From positions 3,162,001-3,226,000 of the forward strand of contig NZ_CP049801.1 of NCBI RefSeq assembly GCF_011578045.1: a stretch of 64,000 nucleotides of DNA, given 5' to 3'. Under the pieces are notes generated by a model. That model was not told where the DNA came from. It saw only the letters and a list, made by a program, of their open reading frames with translations, and did no database searches. Source of the DNA: Acinetobacter shaoyimingii (GTDB taxonomy: Bacteria; Pseudomonadota; Gammaproteobacteria; Pseudomonadales; Moraxellaceae). The position numbers were made by a program, and so were the translations under genes. Below, piece by piece: positions 46,434 through 56,364 of the stretch (the first letter of the stretch is position 1; the number at the start of each line of letters is the position of its first letter).

Positions 46434-48587
46434 ATGATCCACGCTGGCAATGCCATTACCGTCCAAATGCTTTCGGACGGAATTGCAGAATTCCGCTTTG
46501 ACTTACAAGGTGAGTCGGTTAATAAATTCAACCGTGCAACGATTGAAGACTTTAAAGCTGCAATTGAGGCTGTAAAAGCTGACAATTCTGTAAAAGGTTT
46601 AATCGTAACATCGGGCAAATCAACATTTATTGTTGGTGCAGATATTACTGAATTCGGTGAAAACTTCACTCAAGGTGAAAAGGCGATTGTAGATTGGGCA
46701 ATGCCTGTTCATGACATCTTCAATGCGTTCGAAGATTTAGAAATCCCTAAAGTTGCTGCGATCAATGGTATTGCATTGGGCGGTGGCTTTGAAATGTGTA
46801 TGGTTTGTGACTACCGTGTGATGTCAGAAGCTGCAGTTGTTGGTCTACCAGAAGTGAAGCTTGGGATCATCCCTGGTTTCGGTGGTACGGTTCGTTTAAG
46901 TCGTGTCATTGGTATCGACAATGCGGTTGAATGGATTGCGACATCTGCAAACAAAAAACCTGCTGCTGCATTAAAAGATGGTGCTGTAGATGCAGTTGTT
47001 CCTGCTGACAAACTCAATGATGCAGCGATTGACCTTGTAAAACAAGCAATCTCTGGTCGTTTGGACTGGAAAGCAAAACGTCAAGAAAAATTAGAGCCTG
47101 TTAAACTCGACATGCTTGAACAAATGATGGCGTTTAACTCATCTAAAGGTGTGGTTCTTGCGAAAGCAAATCCAGCGCAATATCCTGCGCCAAAATTATT
47201 GCTTGATTCGATGCAAGCAGGTGCAAGTTTAGACCGTGCTGGCGCACTTCGCCAAGAAGCTGAACACTTTGCAAAAGCTGCGATTACACCACAATCTGGT
47301 GCATTGATCGGTTTATTCTTAAACGATCAAGTGGTGAAGAAAACCACCAAGAAATATGAAAAAGGTGCTCATCCTGTCAACCAAGCTGCTGTACTTGGTG
47401 CAGGCATCATGGGTGGTGGTATTGCTTACCAAGCGGCAAGCAAAGGCACACCAATTATCATGAAAGATATTGGTAACCCTCAATTGGCATTGGGTATGTC
47501 TGAAGCGAACACCTTGTTGACCAAACAAGTTGAACGCAAAAAGATGAAGCCTGCGCAAATGGGTGAAACACTTGCTCGTATCCGTCCTACTTTAAGCTAT
47601 GACGAATTTAGAGAAGTAGACATCGTGATTGAAGCGGTGACTGAAAATCCTAAGATCAAAGAAGCGGTTCTTGCGGACACTGAAAAAGCAGTTCGTGACA
47701 ATACGATCATTGCATCGAACACATCGACCATTTCAATCACACGTTTAGCGAAAGCATTACAACGTCCTGAGAACTTTGTCGGTATGCACTTCTTTAACCC
47801 AGTTCACATGATGCCATTGGTAGAAGTGATTCGTGGTGAAAAGACTTCTGATGAAGCGATTGCAACCACTGTTGTTCTTGCTCAAAAAATGGGTAAAACA
47901 CCAATCGTTGTAAACGACTGCCCAGGATTCTTGGTCAACCGTGTATTGTTCCCTTACTTCGGTGCGTTCGACCTTCTACTTAAAGATGGTGCGGATTTCC
48001 AACAAATCGATAAAGTCATGGAACGTTTCGGCTGGCCGATGGGTCCTGCTTACTTGATGGACGTTGTGGGTATTGATACTGGCGTTCACGGTGCAGAAGT
48101 GATGGCTGAAGGTTTCCCTGACCGTATGAAGCCTGATTACAAAGGTTCTATTCAAACCATGTATGAAGCAAAACGTTTGGGTCAAAAGAACGACGTTGGT
48201 TTCTACAAGTATGTCTTGGACAAAAAAGGCAAGAAAGCCAAAACTGTTGATCCAACAGCTTATGACGTGATTGCTCCAGTTGTAACTGGCGAAAAACGCG
48301 AATTTGATGCTCAAGAAATCATTGATCGTATGATGCTTGCATTCTGTAACGAGACTGTTCGTTGCTTAGAAGACAACATCGTAGCGACTGCTGCTGAAGC
48401 AGATATGGCAATGATTATGGGTGTTGGCTTCCCTCCATTCCGTGGTGGTCCAGCGCGTTATATCGACCAAACAGGTGTTGCTGAATACGTTGCGCTTTGC
48501 AACAAATATGCACACTTAGGTAAAGCATACGAAGCGCCACAATTGTTGAAAGACATGGCTGCTAACAACAAAAAATTCTACGGTTAA
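46434..48587 (+). CDS. fadB: Fatty acid oxidation complex alpha subunit FadB
   Basis: About 717 residues. N-terminal enoyl-CoA hydratase/isomerase (about 1-190, with [14 protein letters not shown] and [18 protein letters not shown]), linker, then 3-hydroxyacyl-CoA dehydrogenase with the NAD-binding [15 protein letters not shown] (about 315) and [16 protein letters not shown] (about 445). Start at ATG 46434 (MIHAGNAI), which has AAGGAGATC upstream; a 23-residue extension upstream has no ribosome site. CTCC seven A's GGAG around the Shine-Dalgarno could form a weak hairpin. fadA follows by 12 bases. Confidence 0.95.
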   Translation: MIHAGNAITVQMLSDGIAEFRFDLQGESVNKFNRATIEDFKAAIEAVKADNSVKGLIVTSGKSTFIVGADITEFGENFTQGEKAIVDWAMPVHDIFNAFEDLEIPKVAAINGIALGGGFEMCMVCDYRVMSEAAVVGLPEVKLGIIPGFGGTVRLSRVIGIDNAVEWIATSANKKPAAALKDGAVDAVVPADKLNDAAIDLVKQAISGRLDWKAKRQEKLEPVKLDMLEQMMAFNSSKGVVLAKANPAQYPAPKLLLDSMQAGASLDRAGALRQEAEHFAKAAITPQSGALIGLFLNDQVVKKTTKKYEKGAHPVNQAAVLGAGIMGGGIAYQAASKGTPIIMKDIGNPQLALGMSEANTLLTKQVERKKMKPAQMGETLARIRPTLSYDEFREVDIVIEAVTENPKIKEAVLADTEKAVRDNTIIASNTSTISITRLAKALQRPENFVGMHFFNPVHMMPLVEVIRGEKTSDEAIATTVVLAQKMGKTPIVVNDCPGFLVNRVLFPYFGAFDLLLKDGADFQQIDKVMERFGWPMGPAYLMDVVGIDTGVHGAEVMAEGFPDRMKPDYKGSIQTMYEAKRLGQKNDVGFYKYVLDKKGKKAKTVDPTAYDVIAPVVTGEKREFDAQEIIDRMMLAFCNETVRCLEDNIVATAAEADMAMIMGVGFPPFRGGPARYIDQTGVAEYVALCNKYAHLGKAYEAPQLLKDMAANNKKFYG

Positions 48588-48599
48588 GGAGCAACGTGA

Positions 48600-49772
<1,173 letters not shown>

Positions 49773-49795
49773 TTCTTAAATACTTCGATAAAAAG

Positions 49796-49822
49796 AAACC
49801 CCGCTTATTGCGGGGTTTTTTA
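49796..49822 (+). terminator. Terminator of fadBA
   Basis: AAACCCCGC, loop TTATT, GCGGGGTTTTTT, nine pairs, 24 bases after the fadA stop. Confidence 0.9.
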
Positions 49823-50027
49823 TTAAATTTCAATAATATATTGCTAAAAATAGGTATTTTTTATATATTTAAAATGCTCATGTAAATGTACATGAGGAAG
49901 GTAATTTGTTGTCAAGTATTCATGAGCCGAATCCTCAGTCAAAGATGATCGCCAAAAAGAAGCATGGGGAGAAATAAAAAGCAACTTCAAATAGACTACA
50001 ACAATCACATAAATCCTTCATTAGCAC

Positions 50028-51377
50028 TCAGACAAGCGGTTTAGCCACCTCAAACACATAACAATCACGACCTGCGTCTTTCGCCTCATACAAACACTTA
50101 TCTGCCAGCTGAATCAGCGCTTCATAAGTCTCTAAATTAAAACGCTCAAATACCGTTGCCCCAATACTGACTGTAATCACCATTTCACGTCCATTTAAAC
50201 GAAACGGCATTTCATGACAACGAGCCAAAATCGCATCACACATTTGCCGACATTCTGCTTCGGTGCCATGCGGTATCACCAATAAAAACTCTTCACCGCC
50301 CCATCGGGTCAATGCACTGCCCTGCACAGGACAGCAATGTCTAACAATATTGGTAATATGTTGAATGGCGAGGTCACCTACATGATGTCCATACACATCA
50401 TTCACATTTTTAAATTTGTCGATATCCAGCAGCAGAATAAAACCCTGATGAAACTGTGGATCTTTTAAAACTTTTTCACGTACAAAACGACGGTTTTTCA
50501 AACCTGTTAGTTCATCTCGAAACATCATCCGTTCAAAAGCTAAATTTAAACGTCTATTCTTCAGATAAATCTCACAAATAAACAATGAAATAATCAAATA
50601 ACAACTCAGTGCCAAACGATACGCACTTAAACGCGAAAGCATATGTGTATGATCTGCACTCCAATATTCTCCAGCCAAAGGAATCGACAAATACATACTA
50701 CAAATCAGCGTTAATGTTCCTAGCAATAGACTAACTTCACGAATTTGATATTTCAAAGCGAAATAACACATCAAAAATGGGAAGATAAAACAGGCATAGA
50801 AAATCGGATCGGTTGAAATCAGATATTGGAAAATAAGCGCCAGTGCCACCAAAGCATAATCTTTAAAAAGAATATTCTTGGCATGATGAGCACCATACAA
50901 AATACAAAAAACGCTTAAGCCCGTTGTAAACTGCTCTAAGAAATAATCCAAAAACTCATAGCTGTTTAGTCCCAAATCGAAGACCAACATAAACAACAAG
51001 CCACCAAAGATCGTACTGATCAAATTTGGAAGCGTAGTGATAATGGTTTGGACGTATTTGAGTTGCAGTATGCGAGCTTTCAACCAATAAAAAAGCAACG
51101 TAAAGCTCAAGACTTGAGTGGCACAAATCAGGCTTAAGAGTATTTTAGTATTTAAGGTTTTAATCGGATCAAAGAGAACTGACGCTAAAAAAATGATGCT
51201 AAATGTATAAATAAACGTGAATAAGGGATGATTCACTTCTTTTCTAAATTGAATGAGGTAATACGCTATTACAGGATTTACCACCCATATAGGGCTAACC
51301 ATCCAGTCATGAGTATATGAAATAGATAAGGCACATAGCGCAAATATGATTAACCATAATAACGTAAGTTTTTTCAT
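50028..51377 (-). CDS. Membrane diguanylate cyclase (GGDEF)
   Basis: A 449-residue protein with about eight predicted membrane helices (1-270) and a C-terminal GGDEF domain (about 280-445). The active-site motif is GGEEF at about 360, with FKNVNDVYGHHVGDLAI upstream, so cyclic-di-GMP synthesis is expected. The RxxD product-inhibition site five residues before the motif is absent (V-Q-G-S at that place). The membrane part is not a sensor family I can name. Monocistronic. Confidence 0.87.
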   Translation of the reverse strand: MKKLTLLWLIIFALCALSISYTHDWMVSPIWVVNPVIAYYLIQFRKEVNHPLFTFIYTFSIIFLASVLFDPIKTLNTKILLSLICATQVLSFTLLFYWLKARILQLKYVQTIITTLPNLISTIFGGLLFMLVFDLGLNSYEFLDYFLEQFTTGLSVFCILYGAHHAKNILFKDYALVALALIFQYLISTDPIFYACFIFPFLMCYFALKYQIREVSLLLGTLTLICSMYLSIPLAGEYWSADHTHMLSRLSAYRLALSCYLIISLFICEIYLKNRRLNLAFERMMFRDELTGLKNRRFVREKVLKDPQFHQGFILLLDIDKFKNVNDVYGHHVGDLAIQHITNIVRHCCPVQGSALTRWGGEEFLLVIPHGTEAECRQMCDAILARCHEMPFRLNGREMVITVSIGATVFERFNLETYEALIQLADKCLYEAKDAGRDCYVFEVAKPLV

Positions 51378-51868
51378 TCAATATTGAGTCTGTGTATTGG
51401 ACAAATGAAGCGCAAAGATTTTTTAACCATGCCGTAATTTTTTATTATATAGCCAATTTTATATTTTGCTCATTTTTAATACATGTATTAATTCATTTTA
51501 TTTCACACAAATAATAAAAATCGAAACGCAGCGCATGTTTTCTATATCTAAAAAATTTCCCTACATCAATTGCAATGAGGAATTTGCACGCATAGATTGC
51601 TATAGGCATTTTTACCAATGAGATAAGTATTTACAAAGCGCTTTGCTCAATGATTGTGTCAATTTGATCGCTATTTGCATAAAAGTATCTTCATGCTCGG
51701 ATATAGAGTGAAAATTTTTCTTGATCTTATTACAAAATCATACTATTGATTATACTTAACCTAATGATCAATATGATCATTTTTTATTTAAAGATAAAAA
51801 TGAAAATCCATTGCATTCAAGTACAACACCATAATTATTGAATGTAAACTTAAATAAAGCATGAGTAT
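51378..51868. other. Intergenic region with a plus-strand terminator-like hairpin
   Basis: About 490 AT-rich bases with no gene. A hairpin with T run at 51763-51787 lies on the plus strand although no plus-strand gene ends before it. No other structure stood out. Confidence 0.4.
51763..51787 (+). terminator. Terminator-like hairpin without an upstream gene
   Basis: AATGATC, loop AATAT, GATCATT followed by TTTTT. It is about 82 bases before the next plus-strand gene, so it either ends a short leader or small RNA or acts as an attenuator. Confidence 0.45.
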
Positions 51869-52612
51869 ATGAAAAATAAAAATCAGATTTTTTTGTTATT
51901 TGTGATGTTGATGGTTATCGGTATGATGACAGGATATTTTATCAATATCGCCAAACAGTATGCTTTGCCTTTCTTTAGCAATACCTTCAGTGATGCGTTG
52001 TATTATTTTATTATTCTTATAGCTTTTATACTGGCGCTATTGATTACTGATCATTTTTTTCTAACACGCCATTCATCTGCACCCAAATTCCATCAACAAC
52101 AAAATAATCAGCGCATCATGCGCTTTGTCAATCTGGGGATCGCTTTTATCACCTTCTCAGGATTATTTTATTTATTCTATCTGGCAAATCATCATGCTAT
52201 TCAAGGCGTGTATTTCAAAACCAATGAATTGATGGGTAAACCCGTAATTAAAGAATTTGGCGTCAAATTTGAACCCACTAAAAATCCAACCTATAAACAA
52301 AAGATCAATATCGGAACAGCTCAACGCGTACATTACATCATGGATTCCAGCGCCTACTTAATTCATATCACGCTGTATGATAATCAGCGCGAATATCCAC
52401 TAGACGCTTATTGTTCAATAGATGAAATGCCACCTAAATTGAAACAGCCCATTATTCGCATACGCGGATTTCACTCATTTTTGGGTTTTCATTGTGAAAA
52501 ATCACAGTGCAATTTAAGTGATTTTTTTGAAAATGCTTCACAGGATGTGCTTTACCCTGAACAGTTTGCAAATTGCGACGTGATTCAAAAGCACATGCCT
52601 GAAGTGTTATAA
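51869..52612 (+). CDS. Two-helix membrane protein, unknown
   Basis: A 247-residue protein with three hydrophobic segments near the N-terminus (about 7-27, 43-63, 88-107), then a soluble domain with basic and aromatic residues (QKINIGTAQRVHYIMDSSAY). Four cysteines occur in the last 70 residues (YCSID, HCEKSQC, NCDV). No family recognised. A palindrome-based terminator follows. It is AT-rich, like the rest of the 51-58 kb stretch. Confidence 0.55.
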   Translation: MKNKNQIFLLFVMLMVIGMMTGYFINIAKQYALPFFSNTFSDALYYFIILIAFILALLITDHFFLTRHSSAPKFHQQQNNQRIMRFVNLGIAFITFSGLFYLFYLANHHAIQGVYFKTNELMGKPVIKEFGVKFEPTKNPTYKQKINIGTAQRVHYIMDSSAYLIHITLYDNQREYPLDAYCSIDEMPPKLKQPIIRIRGFHSFLGFHCEKSQCNLSDFFENASQDVLYPEQFANCDVIQKHMPEVL

Positions 52613-53109
52613 AATTTTAAAAAATTGCTATAAATTTACTTTTTTATAATTCCATTTTAAAGAATTCTTATCTGGTTTATTGATCAAAATTTTTGATCAT
52701 TTTTTTTAATTCTTTCATGTTAAATTTCATAAAAAAACAATATAAATTTGAACCGTTTTAATCTCCATTTAAAATGGATTTTTAAACAAAAAACATAATC
52801 AATAACATTAAAAAGAAGCCTGATGCATTTTGAATAGATGATGTTTTGTCCTATAAATTGGAACGTTGCTCTATATTTTTTATACATCATAATCACGGAA
52901 TTATAATCGACACATTTCGCCAAAAAATAATGACATGCATATCCCATGTTTAAGGATTAATCAGCAAATTATAATCCTGTTATAAGTTTGTAAATATAGT
53001 TGATATTTCCAACAAATAAATCGATTTAAAATGATAATTTTCAAATTATTATATTAAACGGCGTACCATATTCACTTCAAATGTTTCATCTCGTTTTTAG
53101 GAATAACTC
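52613..53109. other. AT-rich intergenic region
   Basis: About 500 bases. It begins with a terminator (52681-52707). The rest is very AT-rich with no persuasive gene; a 75-codon minus-strand frame at 52720-52947 has no ribosome site and low-complexity composition. It probably includes the promoter for the following gene. Confidence 0.45.
52681..52707 (+). terminator. Terminator after the membrane protein gene
   Basis: TGATCAA / TTGATCA palindrome with an AT loop, followed by eight T, about 70 bases after the stop codon. Confidence 0.7.
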
Positions 53110-53628
53110 ATGAAAGCTCTTCAAACTGCTATCGCAATTGCTTTAGTTGCAGGAACTACTTCGGCAATGGCAACAACAACTGTTGAAGCAAATGAAGTTA
53201 ATCAAATGGCAAATTTGGCTGTTGCAACGCAAGTTAACTCAGCTGAAGCTGTTGCAAATGTGAAAGCAAATGCAACTGCTGTTGAAAAAGCAGTGATGAG
53301 CCAAGCGGCTGAAGTTAAACAAACTGCTGTAAATGCTGTAGCACAAGCAAAAGACATCACCGCAACTCAAACTGCAGCAATCAAACAAACTGCGGTAGCA
53401 ACTGCTAACACTGTAAACGAAACTGCTGTTGAAAAGGTTGCTGAAGTTAAAGATGCTTTAAATACGCAAACTGCTGAAGCAAAAGAGTCTGTAGAGACTA
53501 AAGTGGCTGAAGTTAAAGACGCAGCTGCAATTGAAGCACCAGAAGCTTGCGCTAAAAAAGTTGAAGCAGAAGTGGTAACAAAAGCAGAGAAAAAAGGTTT
53601 CTTCTCTTGGTTTAAAAAGAAAGCTTAA
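53110..53628 (+). CDS. Secreted Ala/Val-rich amphipathic repeat protein
   Basis: A 172-residue protein. Signal peptide cleaved near SAMATT (about residue 21). The mature chain is rich in Ala, Val, Thr, Glu and Lys with recurring AEVK and TAV words (AAEVKQTAV, AAIKQTAV, VAEVKDALN, VAEVKDAAA), giving a long amphipathic helix with roughly 11-residue periodicity, like LEA or apolipoprotein-type helices. It ends in a basic-aromatic KKGFFSWFKKKA. AGGA lies eight bases before the ATG, and a strong terminator follows. I recognise no named family; a role at the envelope surface is inference. Confidence 0.7.
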   Translation: MKALQTAIAIALVAGTTSAMATTTVEANEVNQMANLAVATQVNSAEAVANVKANATAVEKAVMSQAAEVKQTAVNAVAQAKDITATQTAAIKQTAVATANTVNETAVEKVAEVKDALNTQTAEAKESVETKVAEVKDAAAIEAPEACAKKVEAEVVTKAEKKGFFSWFKKKA

Positions 53629-53714
53629 GTCTCAAATTTGAGTAATTGAAACTCAAAGCTTGATGAGTGAAATGTATCACTGAATCATAAAATATTCAGA
53701 TACATTTCATATAA

Positions 53715-53746
53715 CAAAAAATCCTCGCCAATCGCGAGGATTTTTT
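53715..53746 (+). terminator. Terminator after the repeat protein gene
   Basis: A-run, TCCTCGC, loop CAATC, GCGAGGA, T-run; strong seven-pair GC-rich stem. Confidence 0.87.
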
Positions 53747-53785
53747 ATATAAGAATGTCGATAAAAAATCAAAACTGTACCAATA

Positions 53786-54238
53786 ATGAAAATTCGATAT
53801 CTTTTTTTGTCTGTGTCATTGCTTTGCATTACACAATCAAGTTTTTCAGCAATGGAAGACTTATCTGAAATCACGCCTTTAGCCAAGTCACAATTGTCCG
53901 ACAAAATTTTGAGTCCAGATGAAATCAATCATGGTGCAGATGAAACACAAAAGACTTATATCGCTTGTTTGTCTCAAACCAATGAAAAGGTTCAAGAACA
54001 CTTCCCCAATGCAAATCAAGATATCCTGATGGGTATTTTGGCAAGCAACTGCTCTTCCCCTGAAGATTTATTTAATATTTATAATATTTTATTGGCATCT
54101 TCCAATGATCAAACGCCCATGTCAGAGTTACAAGCTGCGAGCTATTTAGAAAACTCCTATAAAACCTATGGACGTGAAATTTCCAACAGCACCATTCGTC
54201 TAAAAATTCTAAAGCTGTTAAATATTATCCAAAATTAA
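53786..54238 (+). CDS. Small secreted protein, unknown
   Basis: A 150-residue protein with a signal peptide cleaved near SFSAM (about residue 21). The mature part is helical with two cysteines (IACLS, SNCSS) about 30 residues apart that may form a disulfide. Asn/Ser/Ile-rich C-terminus. The gene begins 40 bases after the preceding terminator. No family recognised. Confidence 0.55.
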   Translation: MKIRYLFLSVSLLCITQSSFSAMEDLSEITPLAKSQLSDKILSPDEINHGADETQKTYIACLSQTNEKVQEHFPNANQDILMGILASNCSSPEDLFNIYNILLASSNDQTPMSELQAASYLENSYKTYGREISNSTIRLKILKLLNIIQN

Positions 54239-54446
54239 TTCATCATATGGATTGAGTATCTTAAAAACTTGATGAGATTTTAAAACTTAGAATTCCATAC
54301 AGCTAACTAGACCTTAGTGTTGTAAATTTCATCAGACAATCAACCATCTACAACTTAAAACAGAGCGTTTTATTTTTTGTACTTTAAATCTTTCTCAATC
54401 GCCTTCACTATATAAGGCAGATAAATTTGATAGATAGAGAATTCCC

Positions 54447-55154
54447 ATGCGTGTAGATGTTTGGTCAGATGTGGTTTGTCCATTTTGCTATATTGGTAAA
54501 AAACGTTTAGAAAAAGCTGCTGCTGAATCTGGTGTTGAACTTGAAATTTTCTGGCATAGTTTTCAACTTGATCCAGATGCACCAATAAGCCAAGAAACCT
54601 CAAATTCAGAACGTTTGGCCCAGAAATATAATCGTAGTATTGCTGAAGTTGAAGAAATGCAACGCAACATTGCTGAAATGGCTAAACAAGAAGGAATCGA
54701 GTTCAATTGGGAAAAAGCCAATTCTGGCAATACTTTCAATGCACATCGAATTATTCATTTGGCTCAAAGTCAAGGCTTGGGAAATGAGGCTGAAGAAGCA
54801 TTTTTCTATAGCTATATGACCCAAGGTTTAGCCATTGGTGAGCGTGAAACGATTGAAGACGTGGCCGCTCGTATTGGTTTAAATCCAGTTCAAGTCGATG
54901 ATGTACTTGATTCTGATGAATTTGCAGATTTCGTCAAATACGATGAAGAAGTTGCGCGTGATCAGCTTAAAGTGACTGGCGTACCTTTCTTTGTCTTTGA
55001 TCAGCGTGTTGCGCTTGCTGGTGCACAACCTGTTCAAGTGTTCCAAGATGTGATTGCAAAAGCCATTGCAAACAGTGAAGCCAAAGCAGACGACGCTACA
55101 CAGGACGATGCTGCCGTATGTAATGATGAATCTTGTGAAGTTCCAAAAAGCTAA
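54447..55154 (+). CDS. frnE: FrnE-like DsbA-family oxidoreductase
   Basis: A 235-residue cytoplasmic DsbA-fold protein without a signal peptide. Active-site CPFC at residues 11-14 (SDVVCPFCYIGKKRLE), helical insertion (about 75-170), cis-Pro loop in VTGVPFFVFDQRVALAGAQP. The C-terminal extension has a second pair, Cys225 and Cys230 (C-x4-C), as reported for the oxidative-stress protein FrnE of Deinococcus. It likely acts as a disulfide isomerase/reductase. Closed by a strong terminator. Confidence 0.85.
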   Translation: MRVDVWSDVVCPFCYIGKKRLEKAAAESGVELEIFWHSFQLDPDAPISQETSNSERLAQKYNRSIAEVEEMQRNIAEMAKQEGIEFNWEKANSGNTFNAHRIIHLAQSQGLGNEAEEAFFYSYMTQGLAIGERETIEDVAARIGLNPVQVDDVLDSDEFADFVKYDEEVARDQLKVTGVPFFVFDQRVALAGAQPVQVFQDVIAKAIANSEAKADDATQDDAAVCNDESCEVPKS

Positions 55155-55157
55155 ATG

Positions 55158-55184
55158 AAAAAACCCACTTCAAAGTGGGTTTTT
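55158..55184 (+). terminator. Terminator of frnE
   Basis: AAAAACCCACTT, loop CA, AAGTGGGTTTTT, beginning four bases after the stop. Confidence 0.9.
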
Positions 55185-55190
55185 AATCTT

Positions 55191-55213
55191 TGATTGATTG
55201 ATTGATTGATTGA
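55191..55213. repeat. TGAT tetranucleotide tandem repeat
   Basis: Nearly six units of TGAT directly after the frnE terminator. It is non-coding as far as I can see. Confidence 0.95.
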
Positions 55214-55312
55214 GGATATATGCCTGAACACAACCAAGATCTGTATAAAATTTAAACATAAATAGAATGCTGTGTTCCAAAAATTGAACTTATCAATTGT
55301 TCTTCCTTTACA

Positions 55313-55318
55313 TATAAT
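55313..55318 (+). promoter_or_regulatory. Consensus -10 element of candidate small RNA
   Basis: TATAAT in the context CATATAATACTTG. A -35 is weak (TTGTTC is too close, TTGAAC too far). It is about 100 bases before a strong terminator with no gene between them. Confidence 0.45.
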
Positions 55319-55324
55319 ACTTGT

Positions 55325-55449
55325 CGAAGCGAGTATTCTCCCTGCTACATGATTTTTTTGAAATTCGCGCGCTGTAGTTTTCTTTTTAAATATTTGATTT
55401 TATAAATATTTAATGCAAACCGCCATTGAGTCTAATGGCGGTTTTTTTT
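55325..55449 (+). ncRNA. Candidate small RNA ending in a strong terminator
   Basis: About 125 bases bounded by a perfect -10 box upstream and, at 55417-55449, a terminator (ACCGCCATT, loop GAGTCT, AATGGCGGT, eight T). No open frame of note lies inside. A CTACA / TGTAG pairing around GATTTTTTTGAAATTCGCGCGC (bases 55345-55377) gives an internal stem. It matches the layout of Hfq-type sRNAs, but I cannot name it. Confidence 0.5.
55417..55449 (+). terminator. Strong terminator of the candidate sRNA
   Basis: Nine- to ten-pair stem with T8 run. It is about 230 bases past the frnE terminator, so it serves a separate transcript. Confidence 0.85.
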
Positions 55450-55806
55450 GGGCTAAAATCGATGATTGCGAATCAGTCAGTTTAAAATTTGAGCTATGCT
55501 TATGCATACTTTTTAAAATTACGCAAAGACCTTCTAATTTAACAGCCCTCGTACACAGCTGAAGTGTATTGAGGTTTAGGCTAAATGACGCAATACTTTT
55601 CTTATCAATTTTTAAATGTTTCTCTAGGCTTTATATGTATAGGTTTTCTTATATGTATATGTTTTTAAAATGATCATTTTATACAAAATATAAGTCTCTA
55701 AACTTATATATTCTTCAAGTGTTAAATTCACAGTCTTATGTATTCTCAATCGTTCAGATTTTGAAATACATGCATTGATTCAACTTAAACACAATGAGGT
55801 CATGAT
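55450..55806. other. Intergenic region downstream of candidate sRNA
   Basis: About 350 AT-rich bases with no gene. It contains short alternating TATATGTATA words near 55640-55660 and the presumed promoter of the small glycine-zipper gene. Confidence 0.4.
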
Positions 55807-56031
55807 ATGGCAAATACAGCAGATCTAAAAAATGATGTAAGTGCGCAATATGTCGCAAGTGACGAAACTACACCTCAAAAGAAATCTAGATTTTCACCCA
55901 CAGTGAAAGGCGTATTGATTGGTGCTGTTGCGGGGAGCATTTTACCCGTATTTGGTACTTTCAGCGGTGCAATTATTGGGGGTATTTCTGGAAAGATTTA
56001 TGAAAAACGTTGCAAAACTCAGACAGCTTAA
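55807..56031 (+). CDS. Small glycine-zipper membrane protein
   Basis: A 74-residue protein: hydrophilic N-terminal 30 residues, then a hydrophobic segment VLIGAVAGSILPVFGTFSGA continuing into IIGGISGK with small residues at regular spacing (glycine zipper), and a basic tail with one Cys. It probably inserts in a membrane as a helical hairpin (Pro in the middle). GAGGT precedes the ATG and a terminator follows. Function unknown. Confidence 0.65.
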   Translation: MANTADLKNDVSAQYVASDETTPQKKSRFSPTVKGVLIGAVAGSILPVFGTFSGAIIGGISGKIYEKRCKTQTA

Positions 56032-56364
56032 CTGAACAGCTTGTCTATTGAGATTTTTTATTGATGAACCAACAGCAACTTTTATAACAACGAGCACTTT
56101 AGCTTTATTGCATACAGTTAAAGTGCTTTTTGTTAGATGTAACCCAACTTATTGATATTACTTTTATTATTTTAAAACAGAGATAAAGAATTACAAATAA
56201 AAACACTTTTTTTAGAATAAATGCACAATACAGCGCACTTTTTTGATACAACATTGATATATAGAAGATATATAGAAAACATCTTGATCTAGAAAGAGTA
56301 GAGCCTTCGTAATTTGAACATGGATGATGTGTAGTTATTAAAATTTAGAATAAGAATTAAGTTT
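56032..56364. other. Intergenic region with terminator and a short tandem duplication
   Basis: About 330 bases. The first third holds a terminator (56093-56131). An 11-bp perfect tandem duplication GATATATAGAA lies at 56256-56277, about 90 bases before the next start codon, in the likely promoter region. Otherwise nothing is seen. Confidence 0.45.
56093..56131 (+). terminator. Terminator of the glycine-zipper gene
   Basis: AGCACTTTA, 17-base loop, TAAAGTGCT, TTTT. Confidence 0.7.

Noticed and set aside
52720..52947. 75-codon minus-strand open frame in the gap before the repeat protein
   Set aside because: No ribosome site, AT-driven composition, no family resemblance, and a terminator lies at its end on the other strand.
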